Assembly: GCA_021201175.1 (NCBI GenBank) | Contig: JAJQFK010000048.1 | Location: forward strand, 1 to 11,098 | Reading direction: 5' to 3' | Source of the DNA: Candidatus Gastranaerophilales bacterium | Lineage (GTDB): Bacteria > Cyanobacteriota > Vampirovibrionia > Gastranaerophilales > Gastranaerophilaceae | DNA: 11,098 nt | Program-made: the position numbers and the translations under genes | The notes under the pieces: model-generated | What the model was told of the DNA's origin: nothing | Seen by the model: the letters and a program-made list of their open reading frames with translations, nothing else | Database searches by the model: none | Shown: positions 1-6,290 of the stretch, in pieces | Layout of the letters: each line of letters begins with the position of its first letter | Numbering within the stretch: position 1 is the stretch's first letter

Positions 1-73
1 GTATATTGCTTATTTAAACTTAATTCAAATTCAAAATTTTGTCCTCCGGACGGGGGGAGTTTCTCCTGCAAAA

Positions 74-1168
74 CTAAGCTGCTTCTGTTTCAAAAGGATT
101 TCCGGAATTAACTTTTTCAAGTGTTTCAAGTACTTCCAGAGCATCTTGACTTAATTCACCATTATTATTTGCTGCTTCTTCTTGAATTTGGGTGAGAGCT
201 GCATTATTTAATTCTTCAAGCTGTGACTCATCATTTAGTATATTTTGAATATTTTGATTTTCTTGTTCTTCTTGTGCGATTTCTCTTTCAGATTGACCGG
301 TTATTGCTTTAGTTGCTTTTCCTGCAAGGAACGAACCTGCTATACCCCCTAAGAAACCTACTACACCGCCTATAGCCGTACCGATTCCCGGACATATTGC
401 CGTACCGATTGCTGTTCCTACAGTGAGTCCGATTTGTTCTCCCGCGATAAACCCGACCGTATCTCCCGCTACTTTCACTAAGGACTTCCCGAGTTGCTTC
501 ATGCCTTTTTCTGCGCCAAGCTCCTTAAACGTAGGATATACTTCGGTCAAACCTTCAATAATACCGCTGAATATGAACATTCCCTTTGCGCCGGAAGATT
601 TTAACAGATTTTTTAATTTCCCAACTTTGCCTGTAGCTTTTGCTCCTGTTTCAACAGCACTTAAACCTGCTTTTTCAAATCCGGATTTTAAACCATTTGT
701 TTTTTCAAGCAATTTACCTGCCTTTTGAGAGCCTTTTGAAACCGCTTTTTGCAATTTGCTTTCTGCTTTTGCTATGGATTTTATACTTCCGTATGCTTCT
801 TTTGATTTATTTACCTGTGAAACATAATTTAAAACTCTTTCACTGATTTTTCCGTCACCTTTTACCAGAGTTTTTAATGCTTCTTTATTTACTTCGCCTA
901 ATTTTTTCAAATTTTGAGCAACATAAGTATTGTTTGCTTTTTTCAATCCTTTGTTTCTTTTTAAAAGATTTACTAACGGTAAACCTTCAAAAGCTCCTGC
1001 CATTGGTACAGAACTTTTCATTGAACTTGAAAATGTATCCGGTGCTTGAGTTAAACTTACACCTTGAGTATAATTAATAATTTTTTTGATATCATCTTTG
1101 TTTGCTATAGTTGATTCTAATGCTTTTGTTCCGGCAGCTATATTTGAATTAATTGTTGCAGAATCCAT
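74..1168 (-). CDS. Unrecognised protein with a glycine-zipper hydrophobic segment
   Basis: I do not recognise a family. The product is 364 residues from the ATG at 1168. The first two thirds are Lys/Ser/Ala-rich and helical in character. Around residues 235-290 is a long hydrophobic stretch dense in small residues with repeated GxxxG-type spacing (for example VGTAIGTAICPGIGTAIGG), the pattern of glycine-zipper segments that pack in or across membranes. An acidic Gln/Asn/Glu-rich tail follows. There is no N-terminal signal peptide. An in-frame GTG lies ten codons upstream at 1198, but the ATG is preferred: AATAGGG lies nine bases before it, while the GTG falls inside a dyad that looks regulatory. 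The gene follows murI on the same strand, 81 bases downstream, probably with its own promoter. Glycine-zipper segments occur in secreted effectors, bacteriocin-like proteins and membrane-perturbing toxins, so such a role is possible but unproven. Confidence 0.8.
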   Translation of the reverse strand: MDSATINSNIAAGTKALESTIANKDDIKKIINYTQGVSLTQAPDTFSSSMKSSVPMAGAFEGLPLVNLLKRNKGLKKANNTYVAQNLKKLGEVNKEALKTLVKGDGKISERVLNYVSQVNKSKEAYGSIKSIAKAESKLQKAVSKGSQKAGKLLEKTNGLKSGFEKAGLSAVETGAKATGKVGKLKNLLKSSGAKGMFIFSGIIEGLTEVYPTFKELGAEKGMKQLGKSLVKVAGDTVGFIAGEQIGLTVGTAIGTAICPGIGTAIGGVVGFLGGIAGSFLAGKATKAITGQSEREIAQEEQENQNIQNILNDESQLEELNNAALTQIQEEAANNNGELSQDALEVLETLEKVNSGNPFETEAA

Positions 1169-1187
1169 ATAAGTAAACCCTATTCCT

Positions 1188-1209
1188 TTTCTATACACAT
1201 GTATATAAA
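1188..1209 (-). promoter_or_regulatory. Dyad upstream of the glycine-zipper gene, possible operator
   Basis: The core is a perfect inverted repeat, TATACA and TGTATA separated by two bases (1192-1205). Outside it, three further complementary pairs (TTT/AAA) follow after one mismatch, giving about 9 of 10 paired positions over 22 bases. It lies 20-41 bases before the ATG at 1168, where a promoter core or repressor site would be expected. On the minus strand the upstream half reads TACTTTATATA, an 11-mer also found at 8496-8506 before the other glycine-rich gene. The binding protein is unknown. Confidence 0.35.
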
Positions 1210-1249
1210 GTAATTTTTCGATTCAGAATTTACTTATTCTTTTAAAAAG

Positions 1250-2059
1250 TTAAGTTTTATTACAAAGAATTTTTTGCAGGCAAATTTCTTTGATTTTATC
1301 AACCTTATAAAATAATTTTGAAGATGAAATAAACTGTGCCGGATTTGAACTGACATAAAATTCGGGCTGAATTTTTACACCGGAAGTATTTAGCAAATGA
1401 TTATTATTAAGGTCTTTTAAAATAAATTCGGCAAAGCATTTTGCAGGATTTATAAATATATTCTCCGGCGCGAATCGGGATAAAACATTTAAAAGATAAG
1501 GATAATGCGTACAGCCTAAAATTATTTTATTCGGATTATTCAAGAGCATTTCTTCAACAAGCTGTTTTATATTTGATATACTTTCTTCATCCTCAAACAG
1601 TCTGTTTTCTACAATATTTACCCATTTTGGACATGCTGTTTCAAATATATTTACATCAGGGTTATAATATGAAATTTCTTTTTTATATGCATGCGAATGT
1701 ATTGTAGCATTCGTTGCAAATACCCCGATTGAAGAATAATTTTCCATTGCTATTTGTTTAGAAACACTTTGAACAATCGGATATATTTTAAAATTATATT
1801 TATTTTTTAAATAATCATAAGTCAGCGCCGAAGTTGTATTGCATGCCATTACAACAGCTTTTACCCGTTTCGATTCAAAAAAATCAAAAATACCGGTTGT
1901 TATTTCAATTAATTGTTCTTTTGTTTTATTTCCATACGGTAAATTTTTAGTATCTCCAAAATAAATATATTGTTCATCGGGAAGTAATTTTATTAATTCT
2001 GAAAAAACGCTCAACCCGCCGACTCCGGAATCAAATACACCTATAGGACAGTTATTCAT
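1250..2059 (-). CDS. murI: Glutamate racemase
   Basis: Interconverts L- and D-glutamate without a cofactor, giving the D-Glu of the peptidoglycan stem peptide; cytoplasmic. The 269 residues are normal for the family. The N-terminal motif IGVFDSGVGGLSV carries the conserved D10-S11. Both catalytic cysteines are present in their usual contexts: C73 in ACNTTSA and C183 in GCTHYP, with H185 following. The YFGDTKNLPYG motif near residue 34 is also typical. The ATG begins one base after the amidase stop codon, and its Shine-Dalgarno GGAG (2067-2070) lies within the last codons of the amidase, so the two genes are probably co-transcribed and translationally coupled. No clear terminator follows the stop. 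Confidence 0.97.
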   Translation of the reverse strand: MNNCPIGVFDSGVGGLSVFSELIKLLPDEQYIYFGDTKNLPYGNKTKEQLIEITTGIFDFFESKRVKAVVMACNTTSALTYDYLKNKYNFKIYPIVQSVSKQIAMENYSSIGVFATNATIHSHAYKKEISYYNPDVNIFETACPKWVNIVENRLFEDEESISNIKQLVEEMLLNNPNKIILGCTHYPYLLNVLSRFAPENIFINPAKCFAEFILKDLNNNHLLNTSGVKIQPEFYVSSNPAQFISSSKLFYKVDKIKEICLQKILCNKT

Positions 2060-2060
2060 A

Positions 2061-4052
2061 CTATTGCTCCATCAAATATTTAATTATACCGTCCGCAATT
2101 GCCTGAGCCGAATCCGTCTGCCGTTTATCAGAAATCAGAGAGCAGCGTTCCTGTTCATTTGAAATAAAACCTAATTCCAGAAGAACCGCGGGCGCCTCTG
2201 TGTGGTTTATAACATAAAATTTTGACTTAAACAAGCCTCTATCCATTGCCGAAACTTTTGACATTAATTCGTTATGTAAAATTTTTGCAAGCGAATATCC
2301 TCTATCCCAATAATAGTGAGTTTCTATACCATGTATTTCGTTTTTTACACTGGCATTTATATGTATACTTACATAAATATCCGCATTATGAGAATTTGCA
2401 GTTTCAACTCTTTCCGCAAGGGTTAATGTTTTATCAGAAGTTCTTGTCATTATTACATTTGTAAATCCCTTAGCTTCAAGAATTTCTTTAACTTTGAGTG
2501 CTATCTGTAAAGTTATATCTTTTTCAAGAATTTTACCTCTCATTGCGCCGGTATCATTTCCGCCATGCCCGGGGTCTATTATAATAACTTTATTTTTTAT
2601 TTTTCTTAACTCTGCCGATTCACCCGCTGTAGTTTTCTTTGAAAAAGGTTTTATTTTTTTATCCTTTTTCATTTGTTCAGGAGTCTTAATCGGGATACTT
2701 ACAGTTTTATCTTTCTTCTCCTGCGGTTCTGTTGGTGCTTTAACTGTAGTTTTTGTAAATATAAATCTCAATTGTTTTGCATTTAACGTTTCATAACAAT
2801 CCACATAAGAATCAGGTTTCACGGGGAAAGTGAGTTTATATACATTATTACTTAACTGTACAGCTTCAAACCCGTTTTTATTTGATTTCGCCAGTTCGTT
2901 AAAAGAATTAATATCAAATTTTATCAAATTATAAAAAATGACATTTATTTTTTCTTTCTCTCTTTTTAATGAATAAAATACAGGGGTCGAAAAAGTTATA
3001 TTTATTACATCTGTTTTTGAGTTGACATTTTGTTCTTTAAAATATGTAAGTTCTGAATAATCACCATTTAATTTTATTGAGGAAAGATTAGTTTCATCGG
3101 CAAACAGTAATGTTTGCAGATTTGATGAATATATCGGAATATATGATTCGGGATTACTTGCTTTTATTACTATTCTTGCGGTAGACGGTTCAAACTGCCC
3201 TATTTTTACCGATGAAGTTTCTGTAAGTTTAAATTCTTTATCTCTTAAATCTTGATGTACTATTGTATTTGGCAAATCAAAAATTATTCTTGAAGGATTT
3301 GTAAGCGTGAAAGGTTTTGCAATATTTATTACACCTATTCCGGAAATTACTAAATTACCGTTGGATATAGAAATCTTTTCCAGAAAATATCTTGATTTTA
3401 ATTTAGCCTGTTTTTGTTCTATATTAGGTCTTACAAGTTGATTTTCTTCCTCCTTAAAAGCTTGTTGTACTTTATTGAATATCTCATCACTTTCTTTTTT
3501 ATTAGCAGTAGTATCAGGCGGAATTATTATTGTTTTATCATAATAGTCTGCCGCGCTTTCTTTTGTTTCCCGATACGTTTGAGTTAAATATTTTTGCGTT
3601 GGAATTTCATCATTCAGCTTTATTATTATGTTATTTTTTATTGTGAGCACTTTTATTTTAGAAGTATCATAATCAGGAGAATTCCATATTACGATACGAA
3701 CAATATTTGGATTTATTGAGTTTTGTGCAATTCGGACTTTTTCCAATTTGCTGTTTTTTATTTCAAATGTTGAATTTGGAAAAGTTATAGCGGCATTTTC
3801 AATATCAAAAAAGACTCTGTCGGGTTCCGTTAGTGTTTTTTTAGTAATTTTAAAATTGGTTAATATAGTGCCGGAAGTTCCCAAAAATATTATTGAATCC
3901 GAATTATCAAAGTTTATACTATTTATTTTTAAATATTCTTCTGCCACCGCCTCATTTGCAAAAATTTCGCACAAATAATTCCCCGCTGCAAAAAACGGTG
4001 CCATAAAAGATATGATATATACAAAAATCAGTACTATTAACTTCTTTATCAT
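2061..4052 (-). CDS. Secreted AMIN-domain N-acetylmuramoyl-L-alanine amidase (AmiC-like)
   Basis: Zinc amidase that cleaves the bond between MurNAc and the L-Ala of the stem peptide, acting outside the inner membrane in cell separation or wall remodelling. Residues 1-22 form a signal peptide (MIKK then a hydrophobic run), with cleavage plausible after FAA23 or AVA37. Two AMIN-like beta domains are visible, about 42-148 and 223-310. A further beta-rich region follows (about 330-435), then a Lys/Pro-rich linker and an Amidase_3 domain (about 487-663). Zinc ligands are H496 (DPGHGG), E510 (ILEKDI) and H564 (SIHINA); the catalytic glutamate is E626 (LLELGFISN). The catalytic domain therefore looks intact. 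AMIN domains target such enzymes to peptidoglycan or septal sites, and AMIN-bearing AmiC proteins are prominent in Cyanobacteria. At 663 residues it is longer than E. coli AmiC. murI follows after one base. Confidence 0.95.
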   Translation of the reverse strand: MIKKLIVLIFVYIISFMAPFFAAGNYLCEIFANEAVAEEYLKINSINFDNSDSIIFLGTSGTILTNFKITKKTLTEPDRVFFDIENAAITFPNSTFEIKNSKLEKVRIAQNSINPNIVRIVIWNSPDYDTSKIKVLTIKNNIIIKLNDEIPTQKYLTQTYRETKESAADYYDKTIIIPPDTTANKKESDEIFNKVQQAFKEEENQLVRPNIEQKQAKLKSRYFLEKISISNGNLVISGIGVINIAKPFTLTNPSRIIFDLPNTIVHQDLRDKEFKLTETSSVKIGQFEPSTARIVIKASNPESYIPIYSSNLQTLLFADETNLSSIKLNGDYSELTYFKEQNVNSKTDVINITFSTPVFYSLKREKEKINVIFYNLIKFDINSFNELAKSNKNGFEAVQLSNNVYKLTFPVKPDSYVDCYETLNAKQLRFIFTKTTVKAPTEPQEKKDKTVSIPIKTPEQMKKDKKIKPFSKKTTAGESAELRKIKNKVIIIDPGHGGNDTGAMRGKILEKDITLQIALKVKEILEAKGFTNVIMTRTSDKTLTLAERVETANSHNADIYVSIHINASVKNEIHGIETHYYWDRGYSLAKILHNELMSKVSAMDRGLFKSKFYVINHTEAPAVLLELGFISNEQERCSLISDKRQTDSAQAIADGIIKYLMEQ

Positions 4053-4061
4053 TATATATCT

Positions 4062-4089
4062 ATAATAAACTTAATCTTAGGAATATCAA
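4062..4089 (-). promoter_or_regulatory. Predicted sigma70-type promoter of the amidase-murI operon
   Basis: On the minus strand TTGATA (4089-4084) and TATTAT (4067-4062) each match the consensus at five of six positions, with a 16-base spacer. Transcription would start about seven bases downstream, only a few bases before the ATG at 4052. No Shine-Dalgarno sequence precedes that ATG, so the message may be leaderless or nearly so. Confidence 0.4.
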
Positions 4090-4104
4090 ATATTTAACAA
4101 TAGA

Positions 4105-4983
4105 CTAATAATCAAGATTTACCTGTGAAAATAATACTATTTTATTTTTTCCGCGTTTTTTTGCATTATAAAGTGCATGTTCAGCATATCTGATAATTGT
4201 ATTAGATGTTTCTTCAACATTATCCATATAAGGAAATGCACTAATACCGCCGGAGATTTTCACCGGATGTCTTTCATCTTCGCCCGCAGGAATAAATGAC
4301 ATTCTTTCAACATCCCTTCTAAATCTTTCAGCAAATATAAAAGCATTTTCCTCGGGTGTATCCGGAAGTATAACCATAAATTCTTCATCACCGTATCTGG
4401 TTACTATATCTTCTTTTCGTGCAAGTCCAAGCAGCATTTCTGCTATTTTTTTCAGAAGAACATCGCCCCATTCATAGCCATACATATCATTTATTACTTT
4501 AAAGAAATCTATATCAAACAAAATACACGAAACTGTTGAATTATATCTCTTTGCTCTTGACATTTCAGAGTCTAATCTTTCAAGTAAAAATTTACGATTA
4601 TGCAGCCCTGTAAGTTCATCAGTTGTCGCAATATTATTTATTTTATCTTTTAATTCTTTTACTTTCATCAAGTTCTTTAATCTTACAGATAATTCATATT
4701 CACTCACCGGAGTAACGATAAAATCATAAGCTTCTGCTCTTATTGTAAGATTTTCGGGAATTTCATCCGCTATAATTAAAACCGGAACAGGAAATTTCAT
4801 TATCATAGATATTTCTTTTAGTTTTTCAAAAGAAATATCAAAGATTGCCGCAACCGGAGAATCAATCCCTATATTTTTTATGTCATCAATATTCTTTACT
4901 TCAACCTGAACATCTACAAGCCCCTGACATATTAACTCAAGCTCCGATTTTCCGTTTTCTGTATATATTATAAGATTACCCAT
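4105..4983 (-). CDS. Receiver-like/GGDEF protein with altered active-site loop (GDEEF)
   Basis: Belongs to the GGDEF (diguanylate cyclase) family, 292 residues, no membrane segment. Residues 1-105 resemble a receiver domain: a possible phospho-acceptor is D49 (AAIFDIS), but the conserved Lys of the KP motif is T91 (VTP) and the usual N-terminal acidic pair is not evident, so phosphorylation is doubtful. A short helix leads to the GGDEF domain (about 118-290) with DELTGLHNR, metal-binding FDIDFFKVIND (D157/D159) and GYEWGD. The signature reads RYGDEEF (G198-D199-E200-E201-F202), so the second Gly of GG(D/E)EF is Asp. The inhibitory c-di-GMP site RxxD is kept as R189-K-E-D192 at the normal spacing. 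It may be a weak cyclase or a c-di-GMP sensor; which cannot be told from sequence. The start is supported by AAAGGG eight bases before the ATG. Confidence 0.9.
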   Translation of the reverse strand: MGNLIIYTENGKSELELICQGLVDVQVEVKNIDDIKNIGIDSPVAAIFDISFEKLKEISMIMKFPVPVLIIADEIPENLTIRAEAYDFIVTPVSEYELSVRLKNLMKVKELKDKINNIATTDELTGLHNRKFLLERLDSEMSRAKRYNSTVSCILFDIDFFKVINDMYGYEWGDVLLKKIAEMLLGLARKEDIVTRYGDEEFMVILPDTPEENAFIFAERFRRDVERMSFIPAGEDERHPVKISGGISAFPYMDNVEETSNTIIRYAEHALYNAKKRGKNKIVLFSQVNLDY

Positions 4984-5010
4984 TAAATTAACCCTTTCTG
5001 TATTACATTT

Positions 5011-5039
5011 ATTTTATCAAATTTATTATAAAAGTTCAA
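5011..5039 (-). promoter_or_regulatory. Predicted promoter of the GGDEF gene
   Basis: On the minus strand TTGAAC (5039-5034) and TAAAAT (5016-5011) are separated by 17 bases, upstream of the good Shine-Dalgarno of the GGDEF gene. A perfect TATAAT also lies on this strand at 5030-5025 but has only a weak upstream partner, so the exact core is uncertain. The promoter diverges from that of bioB. Confidence 0.35.
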
Positions 5040-5049
5040 ATATAATCTG

Positions 5050-5079
5050 TAACACTGATTTAATAATATTTTTGTGTTA
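5050..5079. promoter_or_regulatory. Inverted repeat in the bioB promoter region, possible operator
   Basis: TAACAC (5050-5055) and GTGTTA (5074-5079) are exact inverted copies separated by 18 bases. The right arm directly abuts TATAAA (5081-5086), the most likely -10 of bioB, so a bound protein would block transcription. Biotin genes are often controlled by BirA, which binds a two-armed palindrome with a long spacer. The arms here resemble but do not match the usual BirA half-site, so the assignment is a guess from context. Confidence 0.25.
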
Positions 5080-5119
5080 ATATAAAATTATTCGGCATAC
5101 CATAAAAGGAGAAGTTATT

Positions 5120-6052
5120 ATGCAAAACTATACAAAAGATGATTATTTAAAACTATATGATAAATCGTTGGAAGAATTGATTGAAATATCAAATACAATT
5201 ACAAAAAATAACTTTAGCAACAAAATAGAAGTATGCAGTATTATAAGTGCGAAAACAGGTGGATGTTCAGAAAATTGCAAATATTGTGCTCAATCAAAAC
5301 ATAATCACGCAAATATTGAATGTCATTCTCTTTTAGATGTTGAAACAGTAAAAAAAGCGGCATTAAGTGCAAAAAACAACGGTGCTTCAAGATTTTGCAT
5401 TGTAACCTCAGGCAGAAAACCCGATAAAAAAGAATTTGAAAAAATCCTTGAAATGATAAAAGCTGTTTCATCAATTGAAGGTCTACACTGCTGCGCTTCT
5501 TTAGGAATACTGAATGAAGATGAAATAAAAGAAATTAAAAAAGCCGGCGTAGAAAGATACAATCACAATATTAATACTTCAAAAAATTTTCATAAAAACA
5601 TTTGTACTACGCATAATTTTGAAGATAGAATCAGAGTTAACAAATTGATGGCACAAGAAGGAATAGAAAATTGCTGCGGAGTTATTATAGGAATGGGCGA
5701 GTCACGAAGTGACAGAATCGATATGGCTTTAACCTTAAAGGATTTAAATCCCAAAACGGTTCCTATAAATATTTTAAATCCTATAAAAGGAACTCCTTTA
5801 GAAAATTGTTTTGATACAATTACTCAAGAAGAAATCCTTAAAACAATTTGTATTTTTAGAATTATTCTTCCAAAAACAATGCTTCGCTACGCCGGCGGCA
5901 GAAATATCCGGCTAAACAAAGAAAATCAACGCAAAGGCATTATTGCGGGAATTAACTCTATTCTTGCAGGTAATTACCTTACAACTGACGGGAATGACAT
6001 TAACAGTGACAAAGAAATGTTAAATGAATTAAATCTTGAATTAACAAAGTAA
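5120..6052 (+). CDS. bioB: Biotin synthase
   Basis: Radical SAM enzyme that inserts sulfur into dethiobiotin, the last step of biotin synthesis. The 310 residues are slightly short for the family but complete. The radical SAM cysteines are C49-x3-C53-x2-C56 (CSENCKYC). The positions that bind the second, [2Fe-2S] cluster in characterised enzymes are kept: C93 (SRFC), C125 (CASLGIL) and C185 (NCCGVIIGMGE), plus an Arg in RYAGGR (256-261). YNHNINTS and PINILNPIKGTPLE are also typical. AGGAG lies eight bases before the ATG. It is transcribed divergently from the GGDEF gene and has no bioF, bioA, bioD or bioY beside it, so biotin genes in this organism are either scattered or incomplete. No intrinsic terminator is seen directly after it, so read-through into the next leader is possible. 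Confidence 0.96.
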   Translation: MQNYTKDDYLKLYDKSLEELIEISNTITKNNFSNKIEVCSIISAKTGGCSENCKYCAQSKHNHANIECHSLLDVETVKKAALSAKNNGASRFCIVTSGRKPDKKEFEKILEMIKAVSSIEGLHCCASLGILNEDEIKEIKKAGVERYNHNINTSKNFHKNICTTHNFEDRIRVNKLMAQEGIENCCGVIIGMGESRSDRIDMALTLKDLNPKTVPINILNPIKGTPLENCFDTITQEEILKTICIFRIILPKTMLRYAGGRNIRLNKENQRKGIIAGINSILAGNYLTTDGNDINSDKEMLNELNLELTK

Positions 6053-6058
6053 TATTAT

Positions 6059-6084
6059 GGATACCGAATATAATTCGTTATACC
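6059..6084 (+). repeat. Imperfect dyad just after bioB
   Basis: CGAAT and ATTCG flank ATA (6065-6077), and the outer bases GGATA and TATACC pair further with one bulge. It could form a hairpin at the 3' end of the bioB message. No run of T follows, so it is not a standard intrinsic terminator; it might protect the 3' end or be an operator. Confidence 0.3.
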
Positions 6085-6102
6085 TAAACATAAAGTAAAC
6101 AT

Positions 6103-6133
6103 TGACAAATACTTTTCTTTGGAGTTTTATTAT
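6103..6133 (+). promoter_or_regulatory. Predicted promoter of the leader/attenuator region
   Basis: A perfect TTGACA lies at 6103-6108. Candidate -10 boxes are TTTTAT at 6125 (16-base spacer), TTTATT at 6126 (17) and TATTAT at 6128 (19; best match but long spacer). All would start transcription at about 6137-6143, on or just after the ATG of the small leader ORF. Translation of that ORF would then need a leaderless start, or transcription arriving from bioB. Confidence 0.45.
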
Positions 6134-6136
6134 ATT

Positions 6137-6211
6137 ATGAAAAATACAAATTATAAAAATAAAAATATAAACACCGTTTGCTGCTGTACTAAGTTTTGTA
6201 TAAGAACTTAG
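6137..6211 (+). CDS. Candidate 24-residue cysteine-rich leader peptide
   Basis: This short ORF runs ATG to TAG and encodes 24 residues. The first half is Asn/Lys-rich; then come three consecutive Cys codons (TGC TGC TGT, 6179-6187) in VCCCTKFC, with a fourth Cys at codon 21. GGAG lies 12 bases before the ATG (6121-6124), farther than ideal. The last eight codons and the stop overlap a hairpin (6189-6211) that is mutually exclusive with an antiterminator, so ribosome position would decide which forms. That is the role of leader peptides in amino-acid biosynthetic attenuators; leaderless polycysteine ORFs have been described as cysteine sensors in mycobacteria. Whether it is translated is unknown. 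The alternative is that the region is a non-coding RNA and the ORF is chance. Confidence 0.5.
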   Translation: MKNTNYKNKNINTVCCCTKFCIRT

Positions 6212-6259
6212 AAGTTTTGTGAACCTTGTTTATAGATAAATAAAATTATAAGTTCTTGT
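6189..6259 (+). promoter_or_regulatory. Competing RNA hairpins: candidate cysteine attenuator
   Basis: Three segments can pair in exclusive ways. Segment 1 (6189-6197, CTAAGTTTT) pairs with 2 (6203-6211, AGAACTTAG) in a 9-bp stem with one G-U and a five-base loop. Segment 2 (6200-6210, ATAAGAACTTA) can instead pair with 3 (6249-6259, TAAGTTCTTGT): 11 bp, one G-U. Segment 3 is also the 5' arm of the terminator. A ribosome stalled at the Cys codons (6179-6187) would cover segment 1, let 2 pair with 3 and allow read-through. A ribosome reaching the stop (6209-6211) would cover 2 and allow termination. The pairings are read from the sequence; the mechanism is inference from trp/his-type attenuators. 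Confidence 0.5.
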
Positions 6260-6279
6260 TTTTTACAAGAACTTTTTTT
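6250..6279 (+). terminator. Strong intrinsic terminator in the leader of the next gene
   Basis: A perfect 10-bp stem, AAGTTCTTGT (6250-6259) and ACAAGAACTT (6265-6274), with a five-T loop, is followed by five more T. It ends only 11 bases before the ATG at 6291, with the Shine-Dalgarno GGAGG between. It therefore sits where it would block expression of the downstream genes unless prevented, as in attenuators, rather than directly after bioB. Confidence 0.85.
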
Positions 6280-6290
6280 ATGGAGGAAAA

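Noticed and set aside
41..66. GC-rich patch with two small dyads after the glycine-zipper gene, possible terminator
   Set aside because: Stems are only four base pairs and no clean T run follows on the minus strand. The rest of 1-73 shows nothing further.
423..728. Open frame on the plus strand inside the glycine-zipper gene
   Set aside because: It lies entirely antisense to a longer coherent gene, gives a Phe/Pro-rich product without family features and has no clear ribosome site.
1169..1198. Upstream GTG start for the glycine-zipper gene
   Set aside because: The GTG sits in the middle of a 22-base dyad and has no good ribosome site; the ATG at 1168 has AATAGGG nine bases upstream.
2494..2796. 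Plus-strand open frame inside the amidase gene
   Set aside because: It is antisense to the catalytic and linker region of a clear Amidase_3 protein; the hydrophobic product is a by-product of the opposite strand.
6053..6290. Known riboswitch or T-box in the leader before the membrane-protein gene
   Set aside because: I see no T-box sequence (TGGNACC-like) and no recognisable riboswitch core; the small ORF plus competing hairpins explains the structure better.
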